Assembly: GCA_964367935.1 (NCBI GenBank) | Contig: CAYIYZ010000002.1 | Span: 186,001 to 250,000 of the forward strand | Reading direction: 5' to 3' | Length of the DNA stretch: 64,000 nt | Origin: Scatomorpha sp964367935 | GTDB taxonomy: Bacteria; Bacillota; Clostridia; Oscillospirales; Oscillospiraceae | Part shown: piece after piece, positions 52,531 to 61,125 of the stretch | Numbering within the stretch: the first letter of the stretch is position 1 | Layout: each line of letters starts with the position of its first letter | Position numbers and translations under genes: made by a program | The notes under the pieces: model-generated | Database searches by the model: none | What the model was told of the DNA's origin: nothing | What the model saw: only the letters and a program-made list of their open reading frames with translations

Positions 52531-52932
52531 TTACGCTCTCTCTATTTTATGCTCACACTGTTCACGCTGCTCACATCTGGATTTAGGGTCACGGCAGTCA
52601 CAGCGTCTGCAGTCGCAACCGGATTCTTTACAGTCGTCGTCAGTCATTGTTTCGTAAATGTCTAAAGCGGCGTGCACCTTGTTGAGAAGGACCCATTCCT
52701 TGATAATAATACTGTTTATCATGGTTTGAGTGCTCTTGCAGATTTTTTCAAGCTGTGATGAGCAGATGTCGAAGTACGCGTATTTCTTTACAAGCTCCTG
52801 TAGCTTTTCACCCTCGGCATTTAAAATGTGTGCGAGAGCTAATTCCTCTACAGCAACTGATTCGAGTAGTTCGAGTACGACGTCGCAGACTTGCGGACGA
52901 TTCTTTCGTTCAGGAAATTGTGGCATACCCAT
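52531..52932 (-). CDS. Cys-rich protein with HILNAE block, putative spore-surface protein
   Basis: The 133 residues start with VAVEELALAHILNAEGEKLQ (about 27-46), a block also present in the protein at 53653-53943 and, as I recall, in collagen-like and other spore-surface proteins of Clostridia. A helical middle follows. The last 35 residues hold seven Cys in pairs (CDCRRCDCR, then C-E-Q-R-E-Q-C), which could bind metal or crosslink. AGGAGG precedes ATG 52932. It is the first gene of a two-gene minus-strand unit. Confidence 0.7.
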   Translation of the reverse strand: MGMPQFPERKNRPQVCDVVLELLESVAVEELALAHILNAEGEKLQELVKKYAYFDICSSQLEKICKSTQTMINSIIIKEWVLLNKVHAALDIYETMTDDDCKESGCDCRRCDCRDPKSRCEQREQCEHKIERA

Positions 52933-52959
52933 GGTAATCCTCCTAAAAATAAGCTCTCT

Positions 52960-52985
52960 TATAATATGTTGTAGCTGGAAAAAGT
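52960..52985 (-). promoter_or_regulatory. Sigma-K-like promoter of the Cys-rich / DUF11 pair
   Basis: On the minus strand AC, 15 bases, CATATTATA, which fits the late mother-cell sigma-K pattern (AC-N16/17-CATANNNTA) apart from one base of spacing. It lies about 30 bases before the start codon. Confidence 0.4.
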
Positions 52986-53005
52986 AGCACAGTTTAATTA
53001 ACTCA

Positions 53006-53031
53006 CATAGATTGAAGTGATAAAATCTATG
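53006..53031 (+). other. Inverted repeat before the coiled-coil gene
   Basis: CATAGATT (53006-53013) and AATCTATG (53024-53031) form an 8-bp stem with a ten-base loop. AC-N15-CATAGATTG overlaps it and resembles a sigma-K site, so it could be a promoter with operator or a leader hairpin. Confidence 0.35.
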
Positions 53032-53045
53032 GGAGTGAGAATGAG

Positions 53046-53585
53046 ATGAGCCTGTTTAGTAGGCTGTTCGGAACGAAAGAGATAGGTGAACCATCACAGT
53101 ACGCAGAGGAGAAGCGCAAAGTGTATGAAGAGTTAGAGATAGTACTTAGCTGTGAGTACACGCAGTTACAAGATGTGCAAGAAGACCTAAAGAAATTACA
53201 GGCTGTAACAACAGCATGCGAAAGTATACTTAAGTCGTCGCATACAGGCGAGAAACTTAGTGCTCTGTATGACGAACTAAGGGCGCATTGTGAGCTGTGT
53301 GAAGTTCATGGAGCTGAAGTTGACTTGCTATTAAAGCGAGGTACGGAACTTTCAGCTGAGATACTAAAGTATGCGGAGTTAGCGAAGCAGTTGGGGGACA
53401 GGTATAAGCTTTCACCGGACTGGGAGGGTAAGAAACCAAAGATGATAGCTTTGGGGCAGGCTTTAAATGAGAAGCGTGCTCAGTACTTGTCAGATGAGCA
53501 AGATATGGAGGTACGCACAATGAAACTATATAGTGAACGTGAGAAATTGAGTGAGCTTTTAGTGGAAGTGAGGGCTAAATCGTAA
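53046..53585 (+). CDS. Unrecognised coiled-coil protein in the spore block
   Basis: I do not recognise this 179-residue protein. It begins MSLFSRLFGTKE, an amphipathic start, and the rest is charged helix with heptad-like patterns (YEELEIVLSCEYTQLQDVQ, RTMKLYSEREKLSELLVEV). It has no signal peptide or membrane helix. A GAGTGAGAATGAG stretch serves as ribosome site. It is divergent from the Cys-rich gene and upstream of the small HILNAE protein; that context hints at sporulation, nothing more. Confidence 0.6.
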   Translation: MSLFSRLFGTKEIGEPSQYAEEKRKVYEELEIVLSCEYTQLQDVQEDLKKLQAVTTACESILKSSHTGEKLSALYDELRAHCELCEVHGAEVDLLLKRGTELSAEILKYAELAKQLGDRYKLSPDWEGKKPKMIALGQALNEKRAQYLSDEQDMEVRTMKLYSEREKLSELLVEVRAKS

Positions 53586-53652
53586 CAAGTCAAGTCACTC
53601 AGGCATAGCATGTAATGCGTAGAGCAATAAAATTAAAGGAGAACAAAAACTT

Positions 53653-53943
53653 ATGTCAATGCCGACAATTCCCAGTTTAGACCCTTCAATAAACTTAACA
53701 CGTGATGACGCAGTAAACATCATACTGTCATCGATAGGAATGGAGGAGCTGAGTTTAGCTCATATACTCAATGCTGAGGCAGAGAAGATTCAGTTTGCCT
53801 TGGGCACTTTGGAGACTGCTACGGAGGCAGCGAGCTTAGAAGATATAATGAAGGTCAATAGCTCGGCGAAGAAAATGCTACGTGATGTAATAAAGAATCA
53901 GATGCTGATAGGCATGAAGATGGAGGATGCTTGTGGTGAATAA
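53653..53943 (+). CDS. Small HILNAE / NQML protein, putative spore-surface protein
   Basis: The 96-residue protein joins two blocks found apart in its neighbours. The first is IGMEELSLAHILNAEAEKIQ (about 28-47), as in the Cys-rich protein. The second is VNSSAKKMLRDVIKNQMLIG (about 70-89), as at the C-terminus of the 984-residue protein. It has a Pro-rich N-terminus (MPTIPSLDPS) and no signal peptide. AAAGGAGAAC precedes the ATG. It may be the minimal form of an attachment or assembly domain; function unproven. Confidence 0.7.
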   Translation: MSMPTIPSLDPSINLTRDDAVNIILSSIGMEELSLAHILNAEAEKIQFALGTLETATEAASLEDIMKVNSSAKKMLRDVIKNQMLIGMKMEDACGE

Positions 53944-54034
53944 AGACTAAAAATATAATTAGCGATGTGCGGCTGATTGACAAGGGATGAAGGCTGTGGT
54001 AACATCAAAATAACAAATGAGGGGGAGGAAAAAT

Positions 54035-54688
54035 ATGAAGAACATACTCTGCTTTGGCGATTCAAATACATGGGGATATGATCACAGCAATTACGACATA
54101 GCTACAGGCACGGCGAAGCGTATGCCCTTTGATCAGCGTTGGACGGGCTTGGTTCAGAGCGCTTTGGGCGAGGATTACAGGATAATAGAAGATGCTCTTA
54201 ATAGTCGTACGCATATGGTAAATGACCAATTTTTTCCGCACCGACGAGGAGTAGACGCACTTGAAATGGCGCTGGATGCCCATGCACCTTTAGATCTTGT
54301 GATAATACAGATTGGGGTAAACGATTTAAAGCATATGTTTAATTTGACAGCAGGAATGATAGCTTTCGGTACAGAGCAGCTTGTGAGTAGAGCACAAACG
54401 TCATATTATGGATATGCTGTACCTAAAGTGCTTTTAATAGCGCCTGCGCCTGTTATGCCTGATATAGATAAATATATCTTTGGCTTTAGTTATGGACCGC
54501 TTGCTTATGAAAAGAGCTTGGCTTTGGGCGCATTGTATAAGGACGTGGCGGAGCGTTATGGCTGTGGCTTTATTGACTGTGCTGACCTCGACTTTAAGCT
54601 AAATACGCTTGATGGCTTGCACTATGATGTAGAAGATCACGCAAAGCTTGCAGTGGCGGTCACGAAAGCGATAAAAAACATGCTGTAG
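54035..54688 (+). CDS. SGNH/GDSL-family hydrolase
   Basis: The 218-residue protein (ATG 54035 behind GGGGGAGG) has block I with the nucleophile (CFGDSNTWGYD, Ser10), block III (QIGVNDLKHMF) and block V with Asp and His (LDGLHYD). It is of the arylesterase/acyl-CoA thioesterase-like group. No signal peptide, so it acts in the cytoplasm, probably deacylating a small ester. It stands alone with a terminator after it. Confidence 0.88.
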   Translation: MKNILCFGDSNTWGYDHSNYDIATGTAKRMPFDQRWTGLVQSALGEDYRIIEDALNSRTHMVNDQFFPHRRGVDALEMALDAHAPLDLVIIQIGVNDLKHMFNLTAGMIAFGTEQLVSRAQTSYYGYAVPKVLLIAPAPVMPDIDKYIFGFSYGPLAYEKSLALGALYKDVAERYGCGFIDCADLDFKLNTLDGLHYDVEDHAKLAVAVTKAIKNML

Positions 54689-54707
54689 AATGGGTGTGCC
54701 CATAATA

Positions 54708-54741
54708 AAAACTGCGTTACCCATTTGGGTAACGCAGTTTT
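54708..54741. terminator. Bidirectional terminator between the GDSL hydrolase and the BtpA-family gene
   Basis: A 15-bp stem (AAAACTGCGTTACCC/GGGTAACGCAGTTTT) with loop ATTT between convergent genes; T-runs arise on both strands from the stem ends. Confidence 0.85.
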
Positions 54742-54763
54742 GTGTATATAATTTATACTTAAC

Positions 54764-55567
54764 TTATCTGATGCTGTTAACCTTGTCCATAAACATACGA
54801 ACTCTGTCGAGCTCGACATGGTTATCGAACTTACCGTCTTTCTTGAAGGTTGTTCCGACAACTGCGCCATCAGCAATTTTGAAAATATCTTCAATAGTTT
54901 CAGCCTTGCATCCGGTGTTAGCGAAAACAGCAGTCTCGGGGATGGCATCCTTAACTTTTTTAAGTACATTCATGTCGGTAGCAGCGCCGGCGTTCGTGCC
55001 TGAAACACAGATGACATCGGGCCTGTTATTAAAGACCGTAGTCCTAGCAATTTCGGCAATATCACGATCGGCGAGGTATTTAGCTGCCTCGGGCACGATG
55101 TTAAAAAGCATCTTCAGATCTTTAAGCCCTAAGCGCATTTTGTGCCTTGCTATAGAACCGGTATCCGTGTCCCACAGACCGTAGTCACTAGCATAAACAC
55201 CACTCATTATTTCGCGAATGAACAGTGCGTCAACGGCAGCCGCTAAGTCGAGCGAAGCATAGGGATCCCAAAGGATGTTAACACCGTAAGGAATCTTAAT
55301 TTCGCTTTTGAGTTCACCGATTACACGAGCCATAGCGGCAGTGGTTTCGGGATTAACTTTTCTTAAGTAAGGCAGGCTGAACTCATTAGAGAACATTACA
55401 GCGTCGACGCCGCCTTCTTGTAGGGCGAGAAACTCCTCACGAGCTTTTTCAACTACTTTAGCCATGCCACCGTCTGCATCGTAATAAGGATCACCCGGCA
55501 AGGCGCGAACATGGCACATGGCAATTATCGGTTTTCTTGTCTTAAAAGTATCTACTATCCAATTCAT
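54764..55567 (-). CDS. BtpA/SgcQ-family TIM-barrel protein
   Basis: The 267-residue protein (ATG 55567, GGGGGA site) matches the BtpA family: KPIIAMCHVRALPGDPYYD at the start, GGVDAVMFSNEFSLPY, and DVICVSGTNAGAATD, VFANTGCKAETIEDI near the end. BtpA is linked to photosystem I stability in cyanobacteria, but in heterotrophs the family (SgcQ) goes with sugar operons and probably acts as an enzyme of unknown reaction. It diverges from the binding-protein operon; shared control from the 395-bp gap is likely. Confidence 0.85.
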   Translation of the reverse strand: MNWIVDTFKTRKPIIAMCHVRALPGDPYYDADGGMAKVVEKAREEFLALQEGGVDAVMFSNEFSLPYLRKVNPETTAAMARVIGELKSEIKIPYGVNILWDPYASLDLAAAVDALFIREIMSGVYASDYGLWDTDTGSIARHKMRLGLKDLKMLFNIVPEAAKYLADRDIAEIARTTVFNNRPDVICVSGTNAGAATDMNVLKKVKDAIPETAVFANTGCKAETIEDIFKIADGAVVGTTFKKDGKFDNHVELDRVRMFMDKVNSIR

Positions 55568-55730
55568 AATAATCCCCCTCATTACATCTAATGTAAAAAT
55601 TTGTCAACGATACACCAGTGTGAAGCGGTGAAAAATAAGCAAAACCACTAATCTGGGCACCATACAAGTACAACTTATCACGGTTTTTGAAGCTTTGTCA
55701 AGACAATATGAACTATTTTGATTGTATTTT

Positions 55731-55760
55731 TTTGTTTTTGAGCATTTGTTCAAAAACAAA
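55731..55760. promoter_or_regulatory. 11-bp inverted repeat, candidate operator
   Basis: TTTGTTTTTGA (55731-55741) and TCAAAAACAAA (55750-55760) with an eight-base spacer. This A/T-rich symmetry resembles DeoR-family operators, and a DeoR-type gene lies downstream. A T-run follows, so a terminator is an alternative. Confidence 0.45.
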
Positions 55761-55830
55761 GAGGTTTTTTTGTATAGAGTGCTGATTTCGCCTGAAAACG
55801 CTCAAAATCAATCAAACTTTTCGTTTCCGC

Positions 55831-55860
55831 TTGACAAGTGGTCAAAAAAAATCTTATAAT
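55831..55860 (+). promoter_or_regulatory. Sigma-A promoter of the binding-protein operon
   Basis: A perfect TTGACA (55831-55836), 18 bases, a perfect TATAAT (55855-55860). The -35 box sits in the inverted repeat TTGAC-N5-GTCAA (55831-55845), a possible repressor site. Confidence 0.75.
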
Positions 55861-55962
55861 GATGTATAGTTATTGTGTATAAAAAAAGAGGGATGTGGAA
55901 ATGGAATTTGTGTTCATTGCGGCAAGACCGCATTGACATATAAAATTAGAGGAGGAGAAAAC

Positions 55963-57150
55963 ATGAAAAAGCTAATAGCACTGGTTCTTGCGACGTTGAT
56001 GATGGTGAGCATGTTGGCAGCGTGCTCGTCGGGGGATGACGCACCTGCGGAGAGCGCTGCACCTGCGGAGAGTATGCCTGCGGAGAGCGCGACACCTGAG
56101 GAGAGCACACCTGCATCGGGTGAATTGACAGAGGTCGTGTATGTACTGCCACGTACGGCAGAGGTTTTGGAGGATACACCTTTCTGGGTAGCTCAGAATT
56201 TGGGCTTCTTGGAAGAAGAGGGTCTAACTCTGAAGATGGAGCAGGCGTTCGGCACAACTGATATGCGAATGGTTGCAACGGGCAACGCAGACTTTGCGGC
56301 ACCCGGTCCCTCTTTCACACTATCCGGAATAGCTGAAGGACTACCCATAAAGGTTGTTTCCAGCTACGACGCAATCAATATTTGGGGTATGTGTGTACTT
56401 ACAGGTAGTGAAGTTCAGACATGGGAAGATATGATAGGCGCACAGGAGAAGTACGGCAGGAAGCTTACTGTAGCTTTGGGCGACGCATCATGGGAAGCAC
56501 TTGTAGTGCCGACACTTGTAGCGGCAGGTGTAAGTATAGAGGATGACATTGAGTTCGTGGTAGCGGGCGAGAACCGTTATGTACAGGTAGCGGAAGGCAA
56601 CCTTGACATGCTATTCTCATGGCCGGGCGAAGCATGGCAGCTCATAGGTCAGAACTATGACTTTAAGTACATAGACGGCAATGAAGTGCTGCAGACTAAC
56701 TCAAACTCCATAATCACAAATCTTGACAACATAGAGAACCGCCCCGAGGTAGTACAGGGCTTTGTAACGGCGCTTGCAAAGAGCATATACTTCGTAAAGT
56801 ATAATCCCGAGGCAGCGGCAGCGGTCTCTTGCGACCAGTGGCCGAACATAGATGTAACATGGAAGGCAGCGGTATACGTACAGGAAGGCAGAGCTTATCA
56901 GATGTTCGGCGCACCGGGTAGTGCAGATGAGCAGATGATACTGGACGGCAACATAGGCACGAGCTGGGAAGATAAGTGGCAGCTTAACGTTGATACGGCT
57001 GTTGAGACAGGCGTTATCTCCGAGCCTATAGCAATGGAAGACATCTTCACGAATGAATTTGTTGACAATTCTTGGGACAAGGCAGAGGTAGAGGCAATAG
57101 CAGATGCGTATGACGTTGAGGCTACTAAGGCACGCTACGAAGCTGAGTAA
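55963..57150 (+). CDS. ABC transporter substrate-binding lipoprotein (NMT1/SsuA-like)
   Basis: The 395-residue protein (ATG 55963 behind GAGGAGGAG) has a lipoprotein signal ending in LAAC (Cys21), a Pro/Ala/Glu/Ser linker with short repeats, and an NMT1/ThiY-type binding domain (TPFWVAQNLGFLEEEGL, MVATGNADFAAPGPSF, DMLFSWPGEAW). This matches the SsuABC-like ATPase and permease at 62835-64000. Ligands of this group include sulfonates, thiamine precursors and aromatic acids; which one applies is not visible. Confidence 0.88.
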   Translation: MKKLIALVLATLMMVSMLAACSSGDDAPAESAAPAESMPAESATPEESTPASGELTEVVYVLPRTAEVLEDTPFWVAQNLGFLEEEGLTLKMEQAFGTTDMRMVATGNADFAAPGPSFTLSGIAEGLPIKVVSSYDAINIWGMCVLTGSEVQTWEDMIGAQEKYGRKLTVALGDASWEALVVPTLVAAGVSIEDDIEFVVAGENRYVQVAEGNLDMLFSWPGEAWQLIGQNYDFKYIDGNEVLQTNSNSIITNLDNIENRPEVVQGFVTALAKSIYFVKYNPEAAAAVSCDQWPNIDVTWKAAVYVQEGRAYQMFGAPGSADEQMILDGNIGTSWEDKWQLNVDTAVETGVISEPIAMEDIFTNEFVDNSWDKAEVEAIADAYDVEATKARYEAE

Positions 57151-57172
57151 GCAATAATTAGTCACGGCACTT

Positions 57173-57203
57173 CAGTCTCGGGGGCTAAGCGCTCCCGAGA
57201 CTG
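57173..57203 (+). terminator. Hairpin after the binding-protein gene
   Basis: A 10-bp stem (CAGTCTCGGG/CCCGAGACTG) with an 11-base loop, then TTTAAAT. The weak T-run suggests partial termination, which would give more binding protein than downstream products. Confidence 0.65.
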
Positions 57204-57246
57204 TTTAAATAGGTAAAAAACTGCAAATGTAACCATAGGAGTGAAC

Positions 57247-58431
57247 ATGAAGAGAGCTATACTGATATTACTTGTGATAATGAGCATTGGCGTACTGTTA
57301 TCAGCCTGTGGAGCGTCGGGTGATGAGACTGATGATCCTGTAGTGGCGGTAGTGGACGGCGCTGAGATAAGGCGCTCAGAAGTTGAGGCACTTGCTGTAC
57401 ACGGGGATGAGATGTATAACAGTGTAAGTGAATTAAGTGAGGCCGAGATTGCTGAGAAAAAGCTGAATGCGAGGCTGGAGATTTTGGATATGCTCGTAAG
57501 AGAGCAAGTGATAGCGGCAAAGGTAGCGGAGTACGGTATAAGTGAAACGGAGTCAATGCTGACTGCGGCGGAGGAGCGATGGTCATCTACAATTTCTCTT
57601 ATGGAGGACTATGTGTTAGCTTCGTACCCGACGCTGGAGGGCGATGAGCTTGAAGATACGGTGGCATCTATGCTCACTGTGCAGAATGTTTCGGAGGAGG
57701 CGCTCAAGGCGAGTGTCATAAAAGATGAGTTAGAGAAAGCTTTGCAAGCGGAGGTGGTGGCTATGGCACCTATGCCCGAGGAAGCGGAGCTTAGGGCGTA
57801 TTACGACGACTTATTGGAGGAGCAGACAGCGCTGTTTTCTGATGATATATCGGCGTTTGAGAGGGAATTAATGTCAGATGAGCTTGTGCTCTATAGGCCT
57901 GTGGAGGTAAGAGCGGTTCAGCAGCTGTATCTGAAGTTCGATGAAGATGTGATAGATTTAATGAAGCAGCTTGAGTCAGTGGGTGACAATGCAACTAAAG
58001 ATGAGATGCGACAAGATCAATTAATTATTATAAATGAGACTTTGGAGTCCGTGCTCACTCGCTTAGAGAGTGGTGAGGATTTTAGAATATTGTTAAGTGA
58101 ATACGACGCTGATTCGGCAGAGGATATAAACTATATAACGGCAGAGTCGAGTCGTTTCAGTGAGGAGTATATGGCAGCGCTTTTTGCTATAGATGAGCAG
58201 GGCGGGCACTCGGTAGCACTAGAGCAGGAGTACGGCTATATCATTTTGAAGTGGGATCACAGTTTAGAGCCGGCGACAGTGAGTTATGAAGAGGTAGCGG
58301 AGAGTATAGTAAGTGTGGTGATGGACGCAACTGCTGAGGCTTACTATGAGGAGCAGGTTAATGTATGGCTCAGTGAGGCTGAGGTCGAGCTTTATACTGA
58401 TAATTTATCAGTGCCGATACAGAGTGAGTAG
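57247..58431 (+). CDS. Lipoprotein with SurA/PrsA-like peptidyl-prolyl isomerase features
   Basis: The 394 residues (ATG 57247 behind AGGAG) begin with a lipoprotein signal (LLSAC, Cys21). A SurA_N-like helical part (VAVVDGAEIRRSEVEALAV) follows, then a parvulin-like region (VEVRAVQQLYLKF, LESGEDFRILLSEYD, YGYIILKWD). PrsA-type foldases act outside the membrane on secreted proteins. The parvulin core is diverged, so isomerase activity is uncertain. Why it lies within a sugar/transport block is not clear. Confidence 0.75.
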   Translation: MKRAILILLVIMSIGVLLSACGASGDETDDPVVAVVDGAEIRRSEVEALAVHGDEMYNSVSELSEAEIAEKKLNARLEILDMLVREQVIAAKVAEYGISETESMLTAAEERWSSTISLMEDYVLASYPTLEGDELEDTVASMLTVQNVSEEALKASVIKDELEKALQAEVVAMAPMPEEAELRAYYDDLLEEQTALFSDDISAFERELMSDELVLYRPVEVRAVQQLYLKFDEDVIDLMKQLESVGDNATKDEMRQDQLIIINETLESVLTRLESGEDFRILLSEYDADSAEDINYITAESSRFSEEYMAALFAIDEQGGHSVALEQEYGYIILKWDHSLEPATVSYEEVAESIVSVVMDATAEAYYEEQVNVWLSEAEVELYTDNLSVPIQSE

Positions 58432-58475
58432 TAGAGAATAATAGGCAAAAAATGAAATACAGATAGCGGAGGATT

Positions 58476-59570
58476 ATGATGACAACGAAGGAAATATTAA
58501 AAGAGTTCATGTTGACACCTGCGCCGAGTGGGTATGAAAAGGAAATGGCAGAGCGTATGAAGGCGCATTTTGAGCCTTACTGCGATGAGGTGTATATAGA
58601 TAGGCCTGGTAACTGCATAGGCAAGATAAAGGGTACGAAGTCGGGTCTGCCGAGGGTGATGGTTTTTGGGCATATGGATCAGCTTGGATTTATAGTGCGC
58701 AAGGTGGAGGCTGACGGTTTTATACAGGTGGATAGGTTAGGCGGCATACCGGAGAAGGTATTACCGGGTTTGGAACTCTTAATTCGTGACGAGAACGGTG
58801 GTTGGCATCCCGGAGTGTTTGGGCCGAAGGCGCATCATGCTACACCTGCGGAGGAGAAGTATAAGGTAGACTTGGTGACATCGCTTTATATAGATATGGG
58901 AGCGAAGAGTGCCGAGGAGGTACATGCACTCGGCATATATACGGGCTGCCCTGTTATATATAGGCCGGCATTTAGGGAACTGATAGGTGAGCGAGTTACC
59001 GGCACGGCTGTAGATAATAGAGGCGCTTGTGCTTGCCTTGTGCAGATGGCAAAAAGGCTCTCGGAGGAGCGTCCCTTATGCGACGTGTATCTTGTAGGCA
59101 CAGTTTGGGAGGAATTTAATCTGCGTGGAGCTATGCTGGCGGCACGCACGGTGAAGCCCGACTTGGCTATATCTTTGGATGTAACCTTGGCAGGCGATAC
59201 TAAGGATCTGTCCTCAAAGTTTGACGATGTGATGGGTGAGGGCGCCTGTGTTCAGCTTTATAGTTTCCATGGACGTGGCACGCTTAATGGGACATTGCCG
59301 CACGAGGGGATGTTCAAGTTAGCAAAGCGTACGGCGACAGAGCTCAACATGCCGTTACAGCGATTTGCGGCCTTGGGTATACTGACAGACAGTTCATACA
59401 TTCAGCTCGAGGGCGAGGGTGTAGGTTGCCTTGAGATGGGATTTCCCGCACGATATACGCATACACCTGTTGAGGTGTGCGACGTGCGTGATATAGATAG
59501 TTTAGCGATAATATGCTCGGAGATGTTAAAGCGCATAGACACTGATTTTCCCATAGGACGTTTCGACTAA
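58476..59570 (+). CDS. M42-family metallopeptidase
   Basis: The 364 residues hold the two-metal site of the M42 aminopeptidases: His in GHMDQLGFI, bridging Asp in GTAVDNRGAC, the catalytic Glu pair in TVWEEFNLRGA, Asp in SLDVTLAGD, and His in YTHTPVEV. Such enzymes form tetrahedral dodecamers and trim peptides; some act on acylated sugars or glutamyl peptides. GGAGG precedes the double ATG (58476/58479). Confidence 0.9.
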   Translation: MMTTKEILKEFMLTPAPSGYEKEMAERMKAHFEPYCDEVYIDRPGNCIGKIKGTKSGLPRVMVFGHMDQLGFIVRKVEADGFIQVDRLGGIPEKVLPGLELLIRDENGGWHPGVFGPKAHHATPAEEKYKVDLVTSLYIDMGAKSAEEVHALGIYTGCPVIYRPAFRELIGERVTGTAVDNRGACACLVQMAKRLSEERPLCDVYLVGTVWEEFNLRGAMLAARTVKPDLAISLDVTLAGDTKDLSSKFDDVMGEGACVQLYSFHGRGTLNGTLPHEGMFKLAKRTATELNMPLQRFAALGILTDSSYIQLEGEGVGCLEMGFPARYTHTPVEVCDVRDIDSLAIICSEMLKRIDTDFPIGRFD

Positions 59571-59588
59571 TAGTAGGAGGGACTTGAG

Positions 59589-61100
59589 ATGAAGAAGTAT
59601 TTCATGGGTATAGATATAGGCACGTATGAGAGCAAGGGTGCTTTAGTGGATGAGGACGCAAATATTGTGGCTTATCATGCTTGTCCTCATGAGATGGAGG
59701 TAATACATGCAGGCTATGCCGAACATGATGCGGAGGCGACGTGGTGGTCGGATTTTTGCACTATAAGTCGTAAGCTTATAGAAAAATCCGGCGTTGATCC
59801 TAAGGATATACTCAGTGTGGGCTGCTCGACTATAGCGCCTTGCTGCCTGCCTGTTGATAAGGAACTTAGTCCTTTACGTAAGGCGATATTGTACGGCATA
59901 GATGTGCGTGCGGTCGATGAGATTGAGTACTTAGAGAAAAAGTACGGCAAGGACGCAATTTTCGAAAAATGTGGCACACCACTGACATCTCAGTCAGCAG
60001 GGGCAAAGGTGCTATGGATAAAAAATAAGGAACCTGAGGTGTATGCTAAGGCTGATAAGTTTGTTACGGGCAGTACTTACCTTGTGGCTAAGCTAACAGG
60101 CAAGTATGTAATAGATCACTATACGGCGGCTACGTGGGTACCCATGTATAATATGGATAAGCTCGATTGGGAGGACGACGTATCGGAGTTTTGTGAGCGT
60201 GATCAGTTACCCGAGTGTAGGTGGAGCCATGAGGTAGTGGGTGAAGTGCATGAGAAAGCGGCTGCGGAGACTGGACTTTGTGTGGGTACGAAAGTCACAT
60301 GTGGCACAGCTGACGCTTCGGCTGAGGCGTTTTCCGTTGGAGTGCTAGATCCGGGCGATATGATGCTGATGTACGGCTCATCCATATTTATAATACATGT
60401 GGTGGAGCAATTTACAAAAGACGAGCGTTTGTGGGCGGGCCCGTATCTTTTCCCGGGTACATATTCAGTGGCGGCAGGTATGAGTTGTGCAGGTACGCTC
60501 ACACGTTGGTTTAGGGATAACTTTGCGGGTGATGTAGTGGAGGCTGCCGAGCTTAAGGGCGAAAACGCCTATGCGGAGCTATCAAAATTAGCAGAGGGCA
60601 TACCGGCAGGCAGTGATGGTCTTATAGTACTTCCATATTTTTCCGGTGAGCGGACGCCTATTAATGACCCTAAGGCAAAGGGCGTGGTGTTCGGTTTAAA
60701 TCTCCAGCATACGAGAGGCCATATGTATAAGGCGTGCTTAGAAGGTGTGGGCTATGGCATAGCTCAGCACTTTAAGATATTTGATGAGCGTGAGATGGGC
60801 ACGAAGAAAGTAATGGCGGTCGGTGGTGGCACGAAGAATGCAGCATGGATACAGGCGGTGTCTGATATCAGTGGGAAGACACAGCATACGGCTGTGGAAG
60901 AGACGGGCGCGGCGTACGGCGATGCACTCATAGCGGCACTTGCGGTGGGACATTACAAAAATTCTGAGGAAGTCTCGCAGGTGATAAAGAGAAAGCAGAC
61001 TGTAGAGGCAGATAGTAAGACGCATGAGGTCTACGGACCTTATTTAGAGCGCTATACAGAACTGTATAATGTTACGAAGGAATTAATGCATAAGTTCTGA
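59589..61100 (+). CDS. FGGY-family carbohydrate kinase
   Basis: The 503-residue protein has the FGGY N-domain (FMGIDIGTYESKGALVD, and the YAEHDAEATWW segment) and the C-domain (GLIVLPYFSGERTPI, VGGGTKNAAWIQAVSDI, EETGAAYGDAL). It is closest in form to xylulokinase-type enzymes that phosphorylate pentoses or related polyols. The exact sugar cannot be told. It is followed by the DeoR regulator and a sugar epimerase, which supports a catabolic role. Confidence 0.9.
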   Translation: MKKYFMGIDIGTYESKGALVDEDANIVAYHACPHEMEVIHAGYAEHDAEATWWSDFCTISRKLIEKSGVDPKDILSVGCSTIAPCCLPVDKELSPLRKAILYGIDVRAVDEIEYLEKKYGKDAIFEKCGTPLTSQSAGAKVLWIKNKEPEVYAKADKFVTGSTYLVAKLTGKYVIDHYTAATWVPMYNMDKLDWEDDVSEFCERDQLPECRWSHEVVGEVHEKAAAETGLCVGTKVTCGTADASAEAFSVGVLDPGDMMLMYGSSIFIIHVVEQFTKDERLWAGPYLFPGTYSVAAGMSCAGTLTRWFRDNFAGDVVEAAELKGENAYAELSKLAEGIPAGSDGLIVLPYFSGERTPINDPKAKGVVFGLNLQHTRGHMYKACLEGVGYGIAQHFKIFDEREMGTKKVMAVGGGTKNAAWIQAVSDISGKTQHTAVEETGAAYGDALIAALAVGHYKNSEEVSQVIKRKQTVEADSKTHEVYGPYLERYTELYNVTKELMHKF

Positions 61101-61125
61101 GTGGTGTATGAGGGGGTGAGTGACG

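Larger units (their letters stand above)
55568..55962. promoter_or_regulatory. 395-bp divergent regulatory region
   Basis: No gene is supported here. It is AT-rich and holds two inverted repeats, TTGTC-AA-GACAA (55695-55706) and the 11-bp one listed separately, and a sigma-A promoter for the binding protein. A start for the minus-strand BtpA gene is not clear; TTGACA at minus-strand positions near 55600 stands too close to the start codon. Confidence 0.6.

Noticed and set aside
54764..55567. Photosystem I assembly function for the BtpA-family protein
   Set aside because: Nothing else in the window is photosynthetic; the sugar-operon (SgcQ) branch fits the context.
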